Shown one piece after another: positions 7,657 to 16,949 of a stretch of 64,000 bases of DNA (its first letter is position 1; each line of letters begins with the position of its first letter). Origin of the DNA: Haloferax marisrubri (GTDB lineage: Archaea; Halobacteriota; Halobacteria; Halobacteriales; Haloferacaceae); the NCBI RefSeq assembly GCF_001469875.2, contig NZ_LOPW02000022.1, positions 11,829 through 75,828 of the forward strand, written 5' to 3'. The position numbers were made by a program, and so were the translations under genes. The notes under the pieces were generated by a model. It saw only the letters and a program-made list of their open reading frames with translations, had not been told where the DNA came from and searched no databases.

Positions 7657-8481
7657 ATGCGACCGGTCCGTTCCGACCTCGCTCCGCGCCCCGGACTCTC
7701 GCGCGACGAGATGGAGTCGCTCCAGCGCCGGGTCGCCGAGGCCGCCGTCTTCGAGGACGACCTCCCGTTCGACCCGGCACGCGTCTCGCTGGACTCGCCG
7801 GAACGAGAAAACGAGACGCTCACGGACGCGACAGCACCCGGCGGTGACGCCGACTCGCCGCCGCTCGTCGCCGGCATCGACCAGTCGTTTCTGGACGACC
7901 GCGCGCTGAGCGCCGTCGTCGTCCTCCGCGGCGGCGAGGTGGTCGAGCGCGTCCACGCCGTCTCGGACCTCGATTTGCCGTACATCCCCGGCCTGCTCTC
8001 GTTCCGCGAGGGCGGCCCCATCCTCGACGCGCTCGCCGAACTCGACTGCGACCCCGACCTGCTCGTCTTCGACGGCTCCGGCCGCATCCACTTCCGACAG
8101 GCGGGCCTCGCCACCCACCTCGGCGTCGTCTGCGACGCGCCGAGCATCGGCGTCGCCAAGTCCCTCCTCTGCGGGACGCCGGACGAGGACGTGGACGGCC
8201 GGCCGGAGGGCTGGCGAACGCCGATTCGCGCCGACGACTCGGTCGACCCCGTCGGCGGCCATCCCGCCGGCCCGGAGACGACCATCGGCTACGCTTTCCA
8301 GTCGCGGCAGTACGACTCGCGGCCCATCGTGAACCCGCTGTACGTCAGCCCCGGCCACCGCCTCTCCGCGGCGACGGCGGTCGACCTCGTCTCCCAGCTC
8401 TCGGGATCCTACAAGCTCCCCGAGCCGACCCGACTGGCCGACGCGTACGCCGACGAGGCGAAGGCCCAGTACGAAGACTGA
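7657..8481 (+). CDS. nfi: Endonuclease V (deaminated-DNA repair)
   Basis: A 274-residue enzyme that nicks DNA near deoxyinosine. The catalytic acidic residues of the family are visible in GIDQSF (Asp), YIPGLLSFREG (Glu) and LLVFDGSGRIHFRQAG (Asp), followed by PSIGVAKS. It carries a roughly 50-residue N-terminal extension compared with bacterial Nfi, with an acidic insert before GIDQSF. It starts 1 nt after the rhomboid stop codon, so the two are probably co-transcribed; no functional link is apparent. Confidence 0.93.
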   Translation: MRPVRSDLAPRPGLSRDEMESLQRRVAEAAVFEDDLPFDPARVSLDSPERENETLTDATAPGGDADSPPLVAGIDQSFLDDRALSAVVVLRGGEVVERVHAVSDLDLPYIPGLLSFREGGPILDALAELDCDPDLLVFDGSGRIHFRQAGLATHLGVVCDAPSIGVAKSLLCGTPDEDVDGRPEGWRTPIRADDSVDPVGGHPAGPETTIGYAFQSRQYDSRPIVNPLYVSPGHRLSAATAVDLVSQLSGSYKLPEPTRLADAYADEAKAQYED

Positions 8482-8604
8482 GCGCGGGTGGGGGCGTCTC
8501 GAAACCGCGCTCGGCGCGTCGCTTGTGCTGCCGCCGTCGCGACGAGTGCGACTCAATCGTGGCGAACCGCGTACACTTAACAGCGCGCGGTTCGACCTAC
8601 CGAC

Positions 8605-9450
8605 GTGCATCAAAAGACGGTCCTCATCACCGGATGCTCCACGGGAATCGGGCGCGCGACGGCGCTCGACTTCCTCGACGAGGAGTGGGAGGTCTACGCC
8701 ACCGCCCGGAACCCGGCCGACATCGAGACGCTAGGGGAACGCGGCGCGAACATCGCGACGCTCGACGTGACCGACCAGGGGGACGTCGACCGCGTGGTCG
8801 ACCGCATCGCCGACGAGCAGGGCCGCATCGACTGCCTCGTCAACAACGCCGGCTACGGCCAGATGGGCCCCGTCGAGGACGTGCCGACCGAGCAGGTCCA
8901 CGCCCAGTTCGACGTGAACGTCTACGGCCCGCACCGACTCATCCGCGCCGTGTTGCCCCACATGCGCTCGCAGGGCGACGGCACCATCGTCAACGTCTCC
9001 AGCGTCGTCGGCCGCGTCGCCTTCCCCGGTACGGGAATCTACGCCGGCTCGAAGTTCGCACTCGAAGCGATGACCGACGCGCTCCGCACCGAGGTCGAGG
9101 AGTACGGCATCGACGCCGTCCTCGTCGAACCCGGTCCGGTCGAGACGCAGTTTTCGAACCGCGTCGACGACGAGGTCAACGGCAACAGCGAGGACGCCGA
9201 CGGCCTCGACCGCTCCGGCGCGTACGAGAAACTCTACAAACTGTTCGACGACTCGCAGGCGCTCGGCAGCAGCGGTCCCGGCGCGATTCCGCCCGAGCGG
9301 GTCGCAGAAGACATCGTCAACGCCGCGAGTTCGACCAAACCGCGGGCGCGCTACCAACCCGGAACCGTCGCCCGCGTCGGCGTCCTCGCGCGCTTCCTGC
9401 CCGACGCGTGGCGCGACGCGCTCTACGGCTTCGCCCGCAAACTTCCCTGA
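8605..9450 (+). CDS. Short-chain dehydrogenase/reductase (classical SDR)
   Basis: A 281-residue oxidoreductase. Rossmann motif TGCSTGIG (residues 9-16), NNAGYG, the Ser in VNVSSVVGR, and the catalytic YAGSK (Tyr-x3-Lys) are all present. The C-terminal part (from about residue 190) contains the RVAEDIVNAASSTKPRARY segment seen in oxidoreductases of the YusZ/steroid-dehydrogenase type. The substrate is not predictable. The start is GTG at 8605; an ACACTTAA box at about 8573-8580 is about 28 nt upstream, which supports a leaderless GTG start. Confidence 0.88.
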   Translation: MHQKTVLITGCSTGIGRATALDFLDEEWEVYATARNPADIETLGERGANIATLDVTDQGDVDRVVDRIADEQGRIDCLVNNAGYGQMGPVEDVPTEQVHAQFDVNVYGPHRLIRAVLPHMRSQGDGTIVNVSSVVGRVAFPGTGIYAGSKFALEAMTDALRTEVEEYGIDAVLVEPGPVETQFSNRVDDEVNGNSEDADGLDRSGAYEKLYKLFDDSQALGSSGPGAIPPERVAEDIVNAASSTKPRARYQPGTVARVGVLARFLPDAWRDALYGFARKLP

Positions 9451-9517
9451 AGCCGACCCGTCGCGGTCGGCCTGCGCCGACGGCCCGCGCTGACGACCTG
9501 CTCGACGCCGCTCGGCG

Positions 9518-10738
9518 TCAGTCGAGACAGGTCGCGACGACTCGAAGGGCGTCTTCGCCCTGTACCTGTTCTGCGAGCAGCGGCACCCGCTTCACGTCGC
9601 GGCCGCGAAAGAGGTTCGTCGCCGACCGGAGCGCGTCCTGCTGGACCTGCCAGCGGCGCTGACAGAAGCCGCAGTTCTCCAGGTCCGGCGACTCTATCCA
9701 CTTGAGGTCCACGTTCGCCACGTCCTCGACGGACTCCATCACGCGGTTGACGACGAGCGTCTGGACGGGGATGCCGAACTCGTCGAGCCGCGAGACGAGG
9801 CGCTTGGACTCCACGACGCTCATCTCCTCGGGAATCATGACGACGCGGAAGTCGGTCCGCGTCGGGTCCCGGAGGACCGCGCGCAGGCGCTCGATGCGCT
9901 CGCGGAGGTCGTCGAGGTCCGCCATCCCGGCCTGCGGGTCGTCGGGGCCGCCGCCGAACATCCCCTTGAGGTTGTCCATCATGCCGGAAAAGCGCTGGCG
10001 CATGCGGGCGATGCGGCCGAGCATGGAGTCCATCAGTTCGGGGAGTTCGAGCAGGCGGAGCGTGTGGCCCGTGGGGGCGGTGTCGATGACGACGCGGTCG
10101 AACCGCGGGTCGTCCATGTATTCGAGGAGCTGCTGCATCGCCGCGGCCTCGTCCGCGCCGGGCATCGGCCCACCCATCCCCATCGGCCCGTCGCCGCCGA
10201 GGAGGTCCTCGAAGCCGCCCATGCCACCGCCCATCCCGCCGAACGGGGAGTCGGCGTCGTCGCCTGCGAAGGGGTTGTCGTCGTCGTACTCGCCGCTCTC
10301 GAAGTCGGTCTCGTCGTCGTACTCCTCGCCCGCGCCGTCGCCGCCCGCGAACGGACCGTCCATGACCGCGTCGGGGTCGATTTCGGCCGCGTAGAGGGGT
10401 ATCTCCTCGCGGATGCGACTCGGCTTGTCGGGGACCGGCACGCCGAGCGTGTCGGAAAGAGAGTGTGCGGGGTCCGTGGAGACGACGAGCGTCGCGGTGC
10501 CGTCGGCCGCGCTGGCGAGCGCCGTCGCCGCGGCCATCGTGGTCTTCCCGACGCCGCCCTTGCCGCCGTAGAGGACGTAATCGGGCGCGTCGATTCCCTC
10601 GGGGAGGTCCTCGGTGTCGGTCGACGTGACCTCGTCGGGGTCGGTGACTTCCACCTCGATTTCGGCCGGCCCGTCGTCGCCGGCGTCGTCGTCTTCGTCG
10701 GCGTCGGGTCGCTCCGTCGGCTCAACGTCGATGTCCAT
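9518..10738 (-). CDS. ArsA/Get3-family ATPase with Gly/Met/Asp-rich insert
   Basis: A 406-residue P-loop ATPase. Walker A GGKGGVGKTT is at residues 58-67, VVSTDPAHSLSDTLG is the switch I block, and VIDTAPTGHTLRLLELP is the switch II block; all are diagnostic of ArsA/Get3. Between switch I and switch II lies a low-complexity insert (about residues 120-210) rich in Asp, Gly and Met. A CGFCQRR CxxC pair near the C terminus recalls the zinc-binding pair of Get3. It could be a tail-anchored-protein targeting factor or an arsenite pump ATPase; no arsB lies nearby. A 50-residue acidic N terminus precedes Walker A. Confidence 0.88.
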   Translation of the reverse strand: MDIDVEPTERPDADEDDDAGDDGPAEIEVEVTDPDEVTSTDTEDLPEGIDAPDYVLYGGKGGVGKTTMAAATALASAADGTATLVVSTDPAHSLSDTLGVPVPDKPSRIREEIPLYAAEIDPDAVMDGPFAGGDGAGEEYDDETDFESGEYDDDNPFAGDDADSPFGGMGGGMGGFEDLLGGDGPMGMGGPMPGADEAAAMQQLLEYMDDPRFDRVVIDTAPTGHTLRLLELPELMDSMLGRIARMRQRFSGMMDNLKGMFGGGPDDPQAGMADLDDLRERIERLRAVLRDPTRTDFRVVMIPEEMSVVESKRLVSRLDEFGIPVQTLVVNRVMESVEDVANVDLKWIESPDLENCGFCQRRWQVQQDALRSATNLFRGRDVKRVPLLAEQVQGEDALRVVATCLD

Positions 10739-10903
10739 GTCGGACCCGACACCGCGGGGCTTTGTGTACTTCTCGGTCTCGGAACCGCCGGAGGACTTTT
10801 GCCCGGTCGCGCCGGGGTCCGCCCGCGTCCTCTCTGCTCGCGGTCTGTCCGCCCGCGTGTCGCCCCCAGTCCGCTTTTGTCCCGACCGCCCGTGGTCGGT
10901 CGT

Positions 10904-11428
10904 ATGCGCGAGTTCGCATCCGACCCGCCCGAGGAGGTCCGCGTCGGCGACGCCCTCCGCGAGGCGGGCCACACCGTCGCCGTCGCGGAGTCCTGCACCG
11001 GCGGTCTCATCGGGTCGCTCCTGACCGACGTGCCCGGCTCCAGCGACTACTTCGACCGCTCGCTCGTCACCTACTCCTACGACGCCAAGCGCCACGAACT
11101 GGCGGTCTCGCGGGAGTCGCTCGACGAACACGGGGCCGTCTCCGAACCGGTCGCCCGCGAGATGGCCGCCGGCGTCCGCGACGTGGCCGACGCGACGTGG
11201 GGGCTGGCGACGACGGGCATCGCCGGGCCGGAGGGCGGCCTGCCCGGCAAGCCGGTCGGCACCGTCTTCGTCGGCGTCGCCTTCGCCGCGCCGTGGGGGT
11301 CCGGCGACTCCTACGCCCGCGTCGAGCGCTTCGGGTACGACGGGTCGCGGACGCAGGTCAAAGAACAGATTGCACGCGGGGCGCTCGCACTCCTCCGCGA
11401 GGAAATCGAGTCCGTCACGACCGACTGA
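10904..11428 (+). CDS. CinA C-terminal domain protein (nicotinamide-nucleotide amidohydrolase-like)
   Basis: A 174-residue stand-alone CinA-C domain. The family motifs AESCTGGLIGSLLTDVPGSS, the YSYDAK segment and ATTGIAGPEGGLPGKPVGTVFVG are clear, the latter two read as separate blocks. In bacteria such domains deamidate NMN in pyridine-nucleotide salvage. The MoCF-like N-terminal half of full CinA is absent, as is common in archaea. A CTTTTGT box at 10874-10880 places the ATG at 10904 as leaderless. It is divergent from the ArsA-type gene. Confidence 0.9.
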   Translation: MREFASDPPEEVRVGDALREAGHTVAVAESCTGGLIGSLLTDVPGSSDYFDRSLVTYSYDAKRHELAVSRESLDEHGAVSEPVAREMAAGVRDVADATWGLATTGIAGPEGGLPGKPVGTVFVGVAFAAPWGSGDSYARVERFGYDGSRTQVKEQIARGALALLREEIESVTTD

Positions 11429-11498
11429 GCCGGCCGCACGGCCGCCGTCGGTCGGTTCCGTGGGAAAGCTTTGTATCCCGCCAGACCAGTCTGCATCC

Positions 11499-12023
11499 AT
11501 GAACAAGAAGGGACACGTGCTCAACGCCATCCTGTTGGCGCTCGGGCTCGGTGTCATCCTCACCGTGGACCCGCGGTCGTTCGAACCGACGATGGATTCG
11601 GCGTTCCTCCTCGCCCAGAAAATCGGCCAACTGTCGCTGCCCGTCGTCCTCGGGGCGCTGTTCCCCGACGTTGACACCGCCTTCGGCAAGCACCGCAAGA
11701 CGCTCCACAACCTCCCGGTGTTGGCGATATTCCTCGCGTTCCCGCTCGTCTTCGGCAACCTCCACTTCGTCTGGATCGGCGTCGCCACCCACTACGTCCT
11801 CGACATGGTCGGCTCGAAGCGCGGCATCGCGCTGTTCTACCCGCTGTCGCCGCAGGAGTACGACCTGCCGACCGGCGTGGCGACGAGTTCGAAACACGCC
11901 GACGCGGTGACCGTCGTCGTCACGGCCGCCGAACTCGGCGTCCTCGCGGGCGTCCACTACTACCTCTTTTCGCTCGACGTGTCCCTCGCGGACGCCGCGG
12001 CGACGTTCACCGCGGTGGTCTGA
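11499..12023 (+). CDS. Membrane-bound metal-dependent hydrolase family protein (DUF457/YdjM type)
   Basis: A 174-residue integral membrane protein with about four hydrophobic segments. It has GALFPDVDTAFGKHRKTLHNLPVL, with the Asp and His residues that define the YdjM/DUF457 group, and a later THYVLDMVGSKRG block. The group is annotated as metal-dependent hydrolase from sequence only. A CTTTGTATC box at 11469-11477 gives a leaderless ATG at 11499. A longer frame exists but lacks similarity. Confidence 0.8.
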   Translation: MNKKGHVLNAILLALGLGVILTVDPRSFEPTMDSAFLLAQKIGQLSLPVVLGALFPDVDTAFGKHRKTLHNLPVLAIFLAFPLVFGNLHFVWIGVATHYVLDMVGSKRGIALFYPLSPQEYDLPTGVATSSKHADAVTVVVTAAELGVLAGVHYYLFSLDVSLADAAATFTAVV

Positions 12024-12081
12024 GAGCGGGGCGGCCGCGACGCTGGCGCGTTCGGGCGCGCTCGGAAAGCTATTTTGCGAA

Positions 12082-12846
12082 TCAGTAGACGCTCACGTCG
12101 TCGAACCGGCCGTCGTAGGCGATGTGGCTCGGGTGCGTCGGCTCCATCCCCGAGAGTAGGAGCCGGTCGATTTTCCCCCACGAGTTCTCGTAGCCGAGAT
12201 GGGCGAACTCGACCGCGCCGCGGAACCCGTGGGAGACACCCGTTCGGCGGACGACCCGGCGTTCCGCCCCCTCGCGGAGCGCGGCGACGAGGTCGGCCTC
12301 TGAGTCGATGTCGCGGTCGAACTCGGTCCACGCCTCGCCGACGGTGCCGCGGAGGTGCGCGTAGGACGACGCGAACCCCGGAAGCCCCGTCTCGCGGGCG
12401 ATGTCGCGCCCGCGGCGGTTGTCCCGCGGCAGGGCCTTCGTGTTGTACGTCTCGACGGCGTCGATGTCGTCGCGGCGGGCGGCCACGTCCTCGGCGGTGA
12501 GGCTCACCGTCAGGAACGCGGGGTGCGGGACGAGCGTCGCCGCGTCCTGCCGGTCGAACTCCGCGAAGGCCCCGTCGAGGGTGATGAAGTCGGGAACGGG
12601 ATCGGAGAGACCGACCGCGAGGACGTGTTTCCGGTCGCGCCACGACCCAGTGAACACCTCGCGGGCGGGGACGACGAGCAGGTCGTCGTCGGAGAATCGC
12701 TCCGCGCGGGCGCGGATGTCGGGCAGGCGGACGAAGTGCGGCGCGTAGACGAGCACGTCGATGTCGCGGGCCTTCGCGCGCGAGACGACCCGCTCGTCGA
12801 GAATCTTCACGTGCATATCGACCCGCGTCGTCGTGGTCGCGCTCAC
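12082..12846 (-). CDS. PHP-domain phosphoesterase-like protein
   Basis: A 254-residue protein with a PHP fold: VDMHVKIL (motif I), LVYAPHF (motif II), LLVVPAREVFTGSW (motif III) and LVPHPAF (motif IV), then a conserved C-terminal domain ending in a GYENSWGKIDRLLLSGMEPTHPSHI-like stretch, read in parts. Motif I normally reads HxH; here the second His is Lys, so metal binding may differ. The start is probably GTG at 12846, with an internal ATG 30 nt later as the alternative. The substrate is unknown; similar proteins occur across haloarchaea. Confidence 0.75.
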   Translation of the reverse strand: MSATTTTRVDMHVKILDERVVSRAKARDIDVLVYAPHFVRLPDIRARAERFSDDDLLVVPAREVFTGSWRDRKHVLAVGLSDPVPDFITLDGAFAEFDRQDAATLVPHPAFLTVSLTAEDVAARRDDIDAVETYNTKALPRDNRRGRDIARETGLPGFASSYAHLRGTVGEAWTEFDRDIDSEADLVAALREGAERRVVRRTGVSHGFRGAVEFAHLGYENSWGKIDRLLLSGMEPTHPSHIAYDGRFDDVSVY

Positions 12847-12944
12847 AGGGTACGGTCGGGTCAGCCACCAGTTAGTGGTTGCTATTTGTCGAACACCGGG
12901 CGGCCGAAGAAACGGTTTTGTCGCTCACGTCCGTCGGGGAGAAC

Positions 12945-13247
12945 ATGTCCCGGTGGAAGTGCGGAATCGAAGGGTGTGACGGTCGGTTCGAAGACGTGGA
13001 GAGCGCGGTCATCCACCAGACGGTGGAACACGAGCGCCACGAGTGCAAAGTGTGCGGGACGATCGTCCCCGAGGGCTACTTCGCGATTCGGCACGCCTTC
13101 GACGAGCACACCCGCGCGGAGTTCGTCCGCGCGTACGACGCCGACTCCTCCGCGGTCCGCATCCGCGAGGACGTGAAGGACGCCGTCGAGGCCGACGCGG
13201 ACCTCAACAGCGTCGTCGAGACGCTCCGCGAGCAGGGCGCGCTGTAG
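12945..13247 (+). CDS. Small zinc-finger-like protein, conserved haloarchaeal
   Basis: A 100-residue protein beginning MSRWKCGIEGCDGRFEDVE. It contains CGIEGC, two His-containing helices (VIHQTVEHERHE) and CKVCG, so one or two zinc sites of C2H2/ribbon type are likely. A long C-terminal helix ([20 protein letters not shown], read in parts) follows. The ATG at 12945 was chosen over upstream frames because a GGTTTTGTC box (12914-12922) lies about 27 nt before it. It may bind nucleic acid; the target is unknown. Confidence 0.78.
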   Translation: MSRWKCGIEGCDGRFEDVESAVIHQTVEHERHECKVCGTIVPEGYFAIRHAFDEHTRAEFVRAYDADSSAVRIREDVKDAVEADADLNSVVETLREQGAL

Positions 13248-13439
13248 GACGCGCAGGGGGAGTCAGGTCGGTCGCGGTGGGACGCGACGCGGTCGCTCGG
13301 GGGCAACGGACGGCGCTCGTCGGGGACTGTCGGGGGACATGGGAGTCGCCGGGGAGACGAGAGCCGCGGGGGGACGCGCCGCTCGGCGCTCGGGCGAGTC
13401 GAAACTGAGAGAGAAGAGAGCCCTCGTCGGGGCGGACGC

Positions 13440-13892
13440 TTACCGCTCTTCGGAGTCGAGGACGCGAATCTGGTCGCCGCGGACGGTGACCGGAATCGGG
13501 ACCGTCGCCTCGTACAGTTCGACGGTGACCTGGTCTTTCGTCTCGTCGATGCGCTGGACGCGCGCCTTCTCGCCTTTGAACGGACCGGCGATGAGTTCGA
13601 CGATGTCGCCCTCCGCGATGCCCTCCACGTCCGGCGTCGGCGAGAGGAAGTGCTCGACTTCGGCCATGCTGGAGGTGCCGACCGCGCCGCCGCTCTCGAC
13701 GAGGCCGCGGGCGTGCGGAATCTCTTCGAGGACGCGCGTGACGATGCCGTCGTCGTCGGCTTCGACCATCACGTAACTCGTGAGCGAGTCGGGCGCGAGG
13801 ACGGCGTGAATCTCGGCGAAGTCCTTCGTCGCGATCATGTCTGCAACCGTTCGCTCCTGGCGAGCGGTGGTCTTTACGGCGAAGATGGGCAT
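13440..13892 (-). CDS. spt5: Transcription elongation factor Spt5 (NusG)
   Basis: A 150-residue archaeal Spt5 that binds the RNA polymerase clamp with Spt4 and increases processivity. The NGN domain spans about residues 1-85 ([16 protein letters not shown], then SYVMVEADD). The KOW domain spans about 90-145, with [17 protein letters not shown]. It starts 1 nt after the secE stop codon, giving the conserved secE-spt5 pair. Confidence 0.96.
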   Translation of the reverse strand: MPIFAVKTTARQERTVADMIATKDFAEIHAVLAPDSLTSYVMVEADDDGIVTRVLEEIPHARGLVESGGAVGTSSMAEVEHFLSPTPDVEGIAEGDIVELIAGPFKGEKARVQRIDETKDQVTVELYEATVPIPVTVRGDQIRVLDSEER

Positions 13893-13893
13893 C

Positions 13894-14067
13894 TCAGACC
13901 CCTCCGGGGAGGAAGCTCATGACCGCGAAGATGGTAAAGCCGAGCAGTCCGACGAGGAAGATACCCGCACCGGCGATTTTGGAGATCTGGGAGAACTCCT
14001 GCCAGGACGGGGTGCTCGCGAGTTTCAACACGCGAACGTAGCTGTTCAGATCGTACTTAACGTCCAT
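13894..14067 (-). CDS. secE: Preprotein translocase subunit SecE/Sec61-gamma
   Basis: A 57-residue single-pass membrane protein, [20 protein letters not shown] at its start, then a cytoplasmic amphipathic helix with [10 protein letters not shown] and one membrane helix (about residues 32-52). This is the normal archaeal SecE size and layout; it clamps SecY in the translocon. It lies directly upstream of spt5 with a 1-nt gap. A TAGATAGAAA box near 14098-14107 may be its promoter. Confidence 0.93.
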   Translation of the reverse strand: MDVKYDLNSYVRVLKLASTPSWQEFSQISKIAGAGIFLVGLLGFTIFAVMSFLPGGV

Positions 14068-14274
14068 GTTGCTGGGGTCTAAGTCGTCGGGCTTTTTCTA
14101 TCTATTGATGCACCGACGAGCCGAGCGCGCCGGGCAGGCGCGTGCTGCCGGGCGAGAACGACCGATTCGGGGCGGCACAGCCGCTCTGCGACGGTCGAGC
14201 GGGCGCGGACCAGAGGGGTCGGAACCGCGGGGAAGTAAACGAGTCCGCGCGGCAGACGACGGCGATGGCGACGA

Positions 14275-15414
14275 CTACTCGACGTAGTCGATGTCTTCGA
14301 GGCGACCTTCGGCCTGCGCCTGCACCTCGCCGTTGCGGCCGTAGATCTGGGGCGATTCGACGCCGGTGACGACGATCATCGTCCGCATCATGCCTTCGAG
14401 TTCGTCGTCGACGGAGGTCCCCCAGATGATGCGCGCGTCGGGGTCGATGCGGTCGTAAATCTCCTCGACGACGCCCTCGGCTTCCTCGATGCTCATGTCG
14501 GAGCCGCCGGTGACGTTGACGAGCGCGGAGTTCGCGCCGGAGATGTCCACGTCGAGAAGCGGCGAGCGGAGGGCGGACTTGACGGACTCTTGGGCCTTGG
14601 ACTCGGAGTCGGACTCGCCGAGACCGATCATGGCGACGCCGCCGCGCTCCATGACCGTCTTCACGTCGGCGAAGTCGAGATTGACGAGACCGGGCTTGGT
14701 GATGAGTTCGGTGATGCCCTTGACAGAGCGCATCAGCACCTCGTCGGAGACCTTGAACGCCTGGCGGACCGGGAGCTTCCCCACGGCGTCGAGCAGGCGG
14801 TCGTTCGGGACGACGATGACCGTGTCAGAAACGTCGCGGAGACGTTCGAGACCGGCTTCGGCGTTCGTTCGTCGCACCTCGCCTTCGGCCGTAAACGGCG
14901 TCGTGACGATGGCGATGGTGAGCGCGCCCGACTCGCGGGCCGCCTTGGCGACGACGGGGGCCGAGCCGGTGCCCGTGCCGCCGCCGAGACCGGCGGTGAC
15001 GAACACCATGTCGGAGCCCTCGATGGCGTCGTAAATCTCTTCTTGGGATTCGAGGGCGGCCTCCTCGCCGACCTGCGGGAGCGACCCCGCCCCGCGGCCC
15101 TGGGTCTTCTGCTCGCCCATGAGAATCTTCGTGTCGGCCCCGATTTCCACGAGGTGTTGCACGTCGGTGTTGGCGGCGACGAGCTTCGCCCCCTTGATTC
15201 CCTCCTCGTGCATCCGGTTGACGGTGTTCCCACCGGCACCGCCGCACCCGACCACCGTGATGTTGGTCTGGAGGTCTTTGAGAACCGCTTTCAGTTCGTC
15301 GTCAGTCATCGTCCCGGACCGGTTGATGTTGGTCGAGCCGTCGACCTGAGCCGACTCATCCCCCATGTCCTCGGCCTCGGCCTCGTCAATTGCGTCGCCG
15401 ACGATAGAGTCCAT
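14275..15414 (-). CDS. ftsZ1: Cell division protein FtsZ1
   Basis: A 379-residue tubulin-like GTPase that forms the division ring. [11 protein letters not shown] (nucleotide-binding T1), [12 protein letters not shown] (T4, the tubulin signature) and the [12 protein letters not shown]7 loop are present. The acidic N-terminal extension of about 45 residues and the short C-terminal tail with DIDYVE fit the haloarchaeal FtsZ1 type. A TAATTA box (15443-15448) lies about 30 nt before the ATG, giving a short leader. Confidence 0.97.
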   Translation of the reverse strand: MDSIVGDAIDEAEAEDMGDESAQVDGSTNINRSGTMTDDELKAVLKDLQTNITVVGCGGAGGNTVNRMHEEGIKGAKLVAANTDVQHLVEIGADTKILMGEQKTQGRGAGSLPQVGEEAALESQEEIYDAIEGSDMVFVTAGLGGGTGTGSAPVVAKAARESGALTIAIVTTPFTAEGEVRRTNAEAGLERLRDVSDTVIVVPNDRLLDAVGKLPVRQAFKVSDEVLMRSVKGITELITKPGLVNLDFADVKTVMERGGVAMIGLGESDSESKAQESVKSALRSPLLDVDISGANSALVNVTGGSDMSIEEAEGVVEEIYDRIDPDARIIWGTSVDDELEGMMRTMIVVTGVESPQIYGRNGEVQAQAEGRLEDIDYVE

Positions 15415-15572
15415 ATTTATGGAGACGGTTTACGGAGGACGACTAATTATCTTTCCCCCTTCCGTCAGACATCTGTCCGACGAGCCGCCGATTCGTGCCG
15501 AAACGTGACATGTGAGCCCGCGGCACAGGACGGCTCACGGGCCGAAATCAGTCGGCCGCGCCCCGTCGGGGG

Positions 15573-16892
15573 TCACACCGTGAACTCGACGAGTCGCTCT
15601 TTCGATACGTCGTCGGGCGCGACAGTCTCGCCGTCAATCTCGACCGATTGCCCGGCCGAAAGCTTGCCGAACGCCGGTCCTTCCGGGACGCCGAACTCGC
15701 GTGCCGCGGCGGGGTCGAAGGCGCGTGTCGTCGCCGTGACCGCCCCGTCATCGCGGACGACGCTGTCGTATTTCTCGCGGAGCACGTCGCAGAGCCGTGA
15801 CACGAGTTCGTCGTAGCCATCGCCCGCGACGGCGGCGCGCCCCACCGCGCGCGTCCCGCCCTCGGTCGTGTGGAAGGCGACGGTCGTCTCGCGGACCGCA
15901 TCGAGCGCGGCGTCGAGGTCGATGCCCTGCGCCTCGCCGAGCAGGCCGTCGGGGAGCGAGACGACCGCGTAGTCGTCGGCGTCGATTCGCGCGCCGAAGC
16001 GGAGGCCCTCGTCGACCGCGGTGATGTCGGCTTCGAGGGCGGTGACGCGGTCGAGAGGGACGCCGGTGGTCTCGCGGACCCACGTCTCGGAGACGACCCG
16101 GAACCCCTCGGCTTCGAGGGCGGCCGCGAGGTCGTCACGGTCGCCGTCGACCAGCGCGAGGTCGGCCGCCGAGGCCTCGAAGGCCCGGCGGAGCACGTCG
16201 CGGTTGTTCTCGGGCGCGCCCATCGCCTTGAGTTGCCAGTCGGCGGCGATATGGCCGACGCGCCAGTCGGTCTCGCGGAGGACGCGCTCGAACCGCGGGG
16301 CGTAGTGGCCGCCGCCGAAGCCGACGAGCTGGCGGTCCGCGTCGGGCGCGACGCCCTCGATGTCGAGGACGGCCGCCGCGACCGCGCGGGCCCCCTCGGG
16401 GTCTTCCCACTGTGCTTCGTCGCTTCCGAGTTCGACAAACATCGAGGGGACCGTCGGCTCGGTCGGGCCGTGGTGGGTCGCCTCGATGCCGACTTCGTAG
16501 TCGTCGGGCGCGCGCTCGCGAAGCGCCTCGACGACGGCGCGCTGGGCGTTGGGACACGCGCGGGCGAACCGCGCCGGCTCGCCGCCGTAGTCGGCGGGAC
16601 CGAAGTTCCCGGTGAAGTGCGCGGTCAGGAGCGCGCCGGTCTCGCCGGCGTGTCGGGAGACGACGACGAGGAAGTCGAGGTCGGCGTCGAACGCCTCGGC
16701 GGGGTCGTCGAGGTCGATGTGCAGGTCGTCGAACTCGCGGAGTTCGAAGCCGTCGCGGGAGAAGACGGTGCCGCCGCCGTCGGCGTCGGGTCGGTCCCCG
16801 TCGGTCCGTTCGTCCCAGTCGGCGAGTTCGAGCAGGTGCTCGCCGATGTGAACCGATGCGCTGTCGGCGCGGCTGACGACGATTCCAATCAC
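15573..16892 (-). CDS. dtdA: D-aminoacyl-tRNA deacylase (DtdA/GEK1 type)
   Basis: A 439-residue enzyme that frees tRNA from D-amino acids. It carries the archaeal DTD2 blocks: FLVVVSRHAGETGALLTAHFTGNFG, split around the HAGET motif, IEATHHGPTEPTVPSMFVELGS in the middle, and VGFGGGHYAPRFERV. A C-terminal haloarchaeal extension of about 170 residues follows the core, so it is longer than the roughly 270-residue archaeal forms. It is followed by two exchanger genes on its upstream side, with no visible functional link. Confidence 0.9.
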   Translation of the reverse strand: MIGIVVSRADSASVHIGEHLLELADWDERTDGDRPDADGGGTVFSRDGFELREFDDLHIDLDDPAEAFDADLDFLVVVSRHAGETGALLTAHFTGNFGPADYGGEPARFARACPNAQRAVVEALRERAPDDYEVGIEATHHGPTEPTVPSMFVELGSDEAQWEDPEGARAVAAAVLDIEGVAPDADRQLVGFGGGHYAPRFERVLRETDWRVGHIAADWQLKAMGAPENNRDVLRRAFEASAADLALVDGDRDDLAAALEAEGFRVVSETWVRETTGVPLDRVTALEADITAVDEGLRFGARIDADDYAVVSLPDGLLGEAQGIDLDAALDAVRETTVAFHTTEGGTRAVGRAAVAGDGYDELVSRLCDVLREKYDSVVRDDGAVTATTRAFDPAAAREFGVPEGPAFGKLSAGQSVEIDGETVAPDDVSKERLVEFTV

Positions 16893-16949
16893 GATACGAG
16901 GGTCGCCGAGGTCGGCGAAAAGGGCGTCGGAAGCGGCGAGGGGGGCCGG

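Noticed and set aside
10739-11788. N-terminal extension of the ArsA-type ATPase (frame open to 11788)
   Set aside because: The extension lies antisense to the CinA gene and has no similarity; the conserved part starts after 10738.
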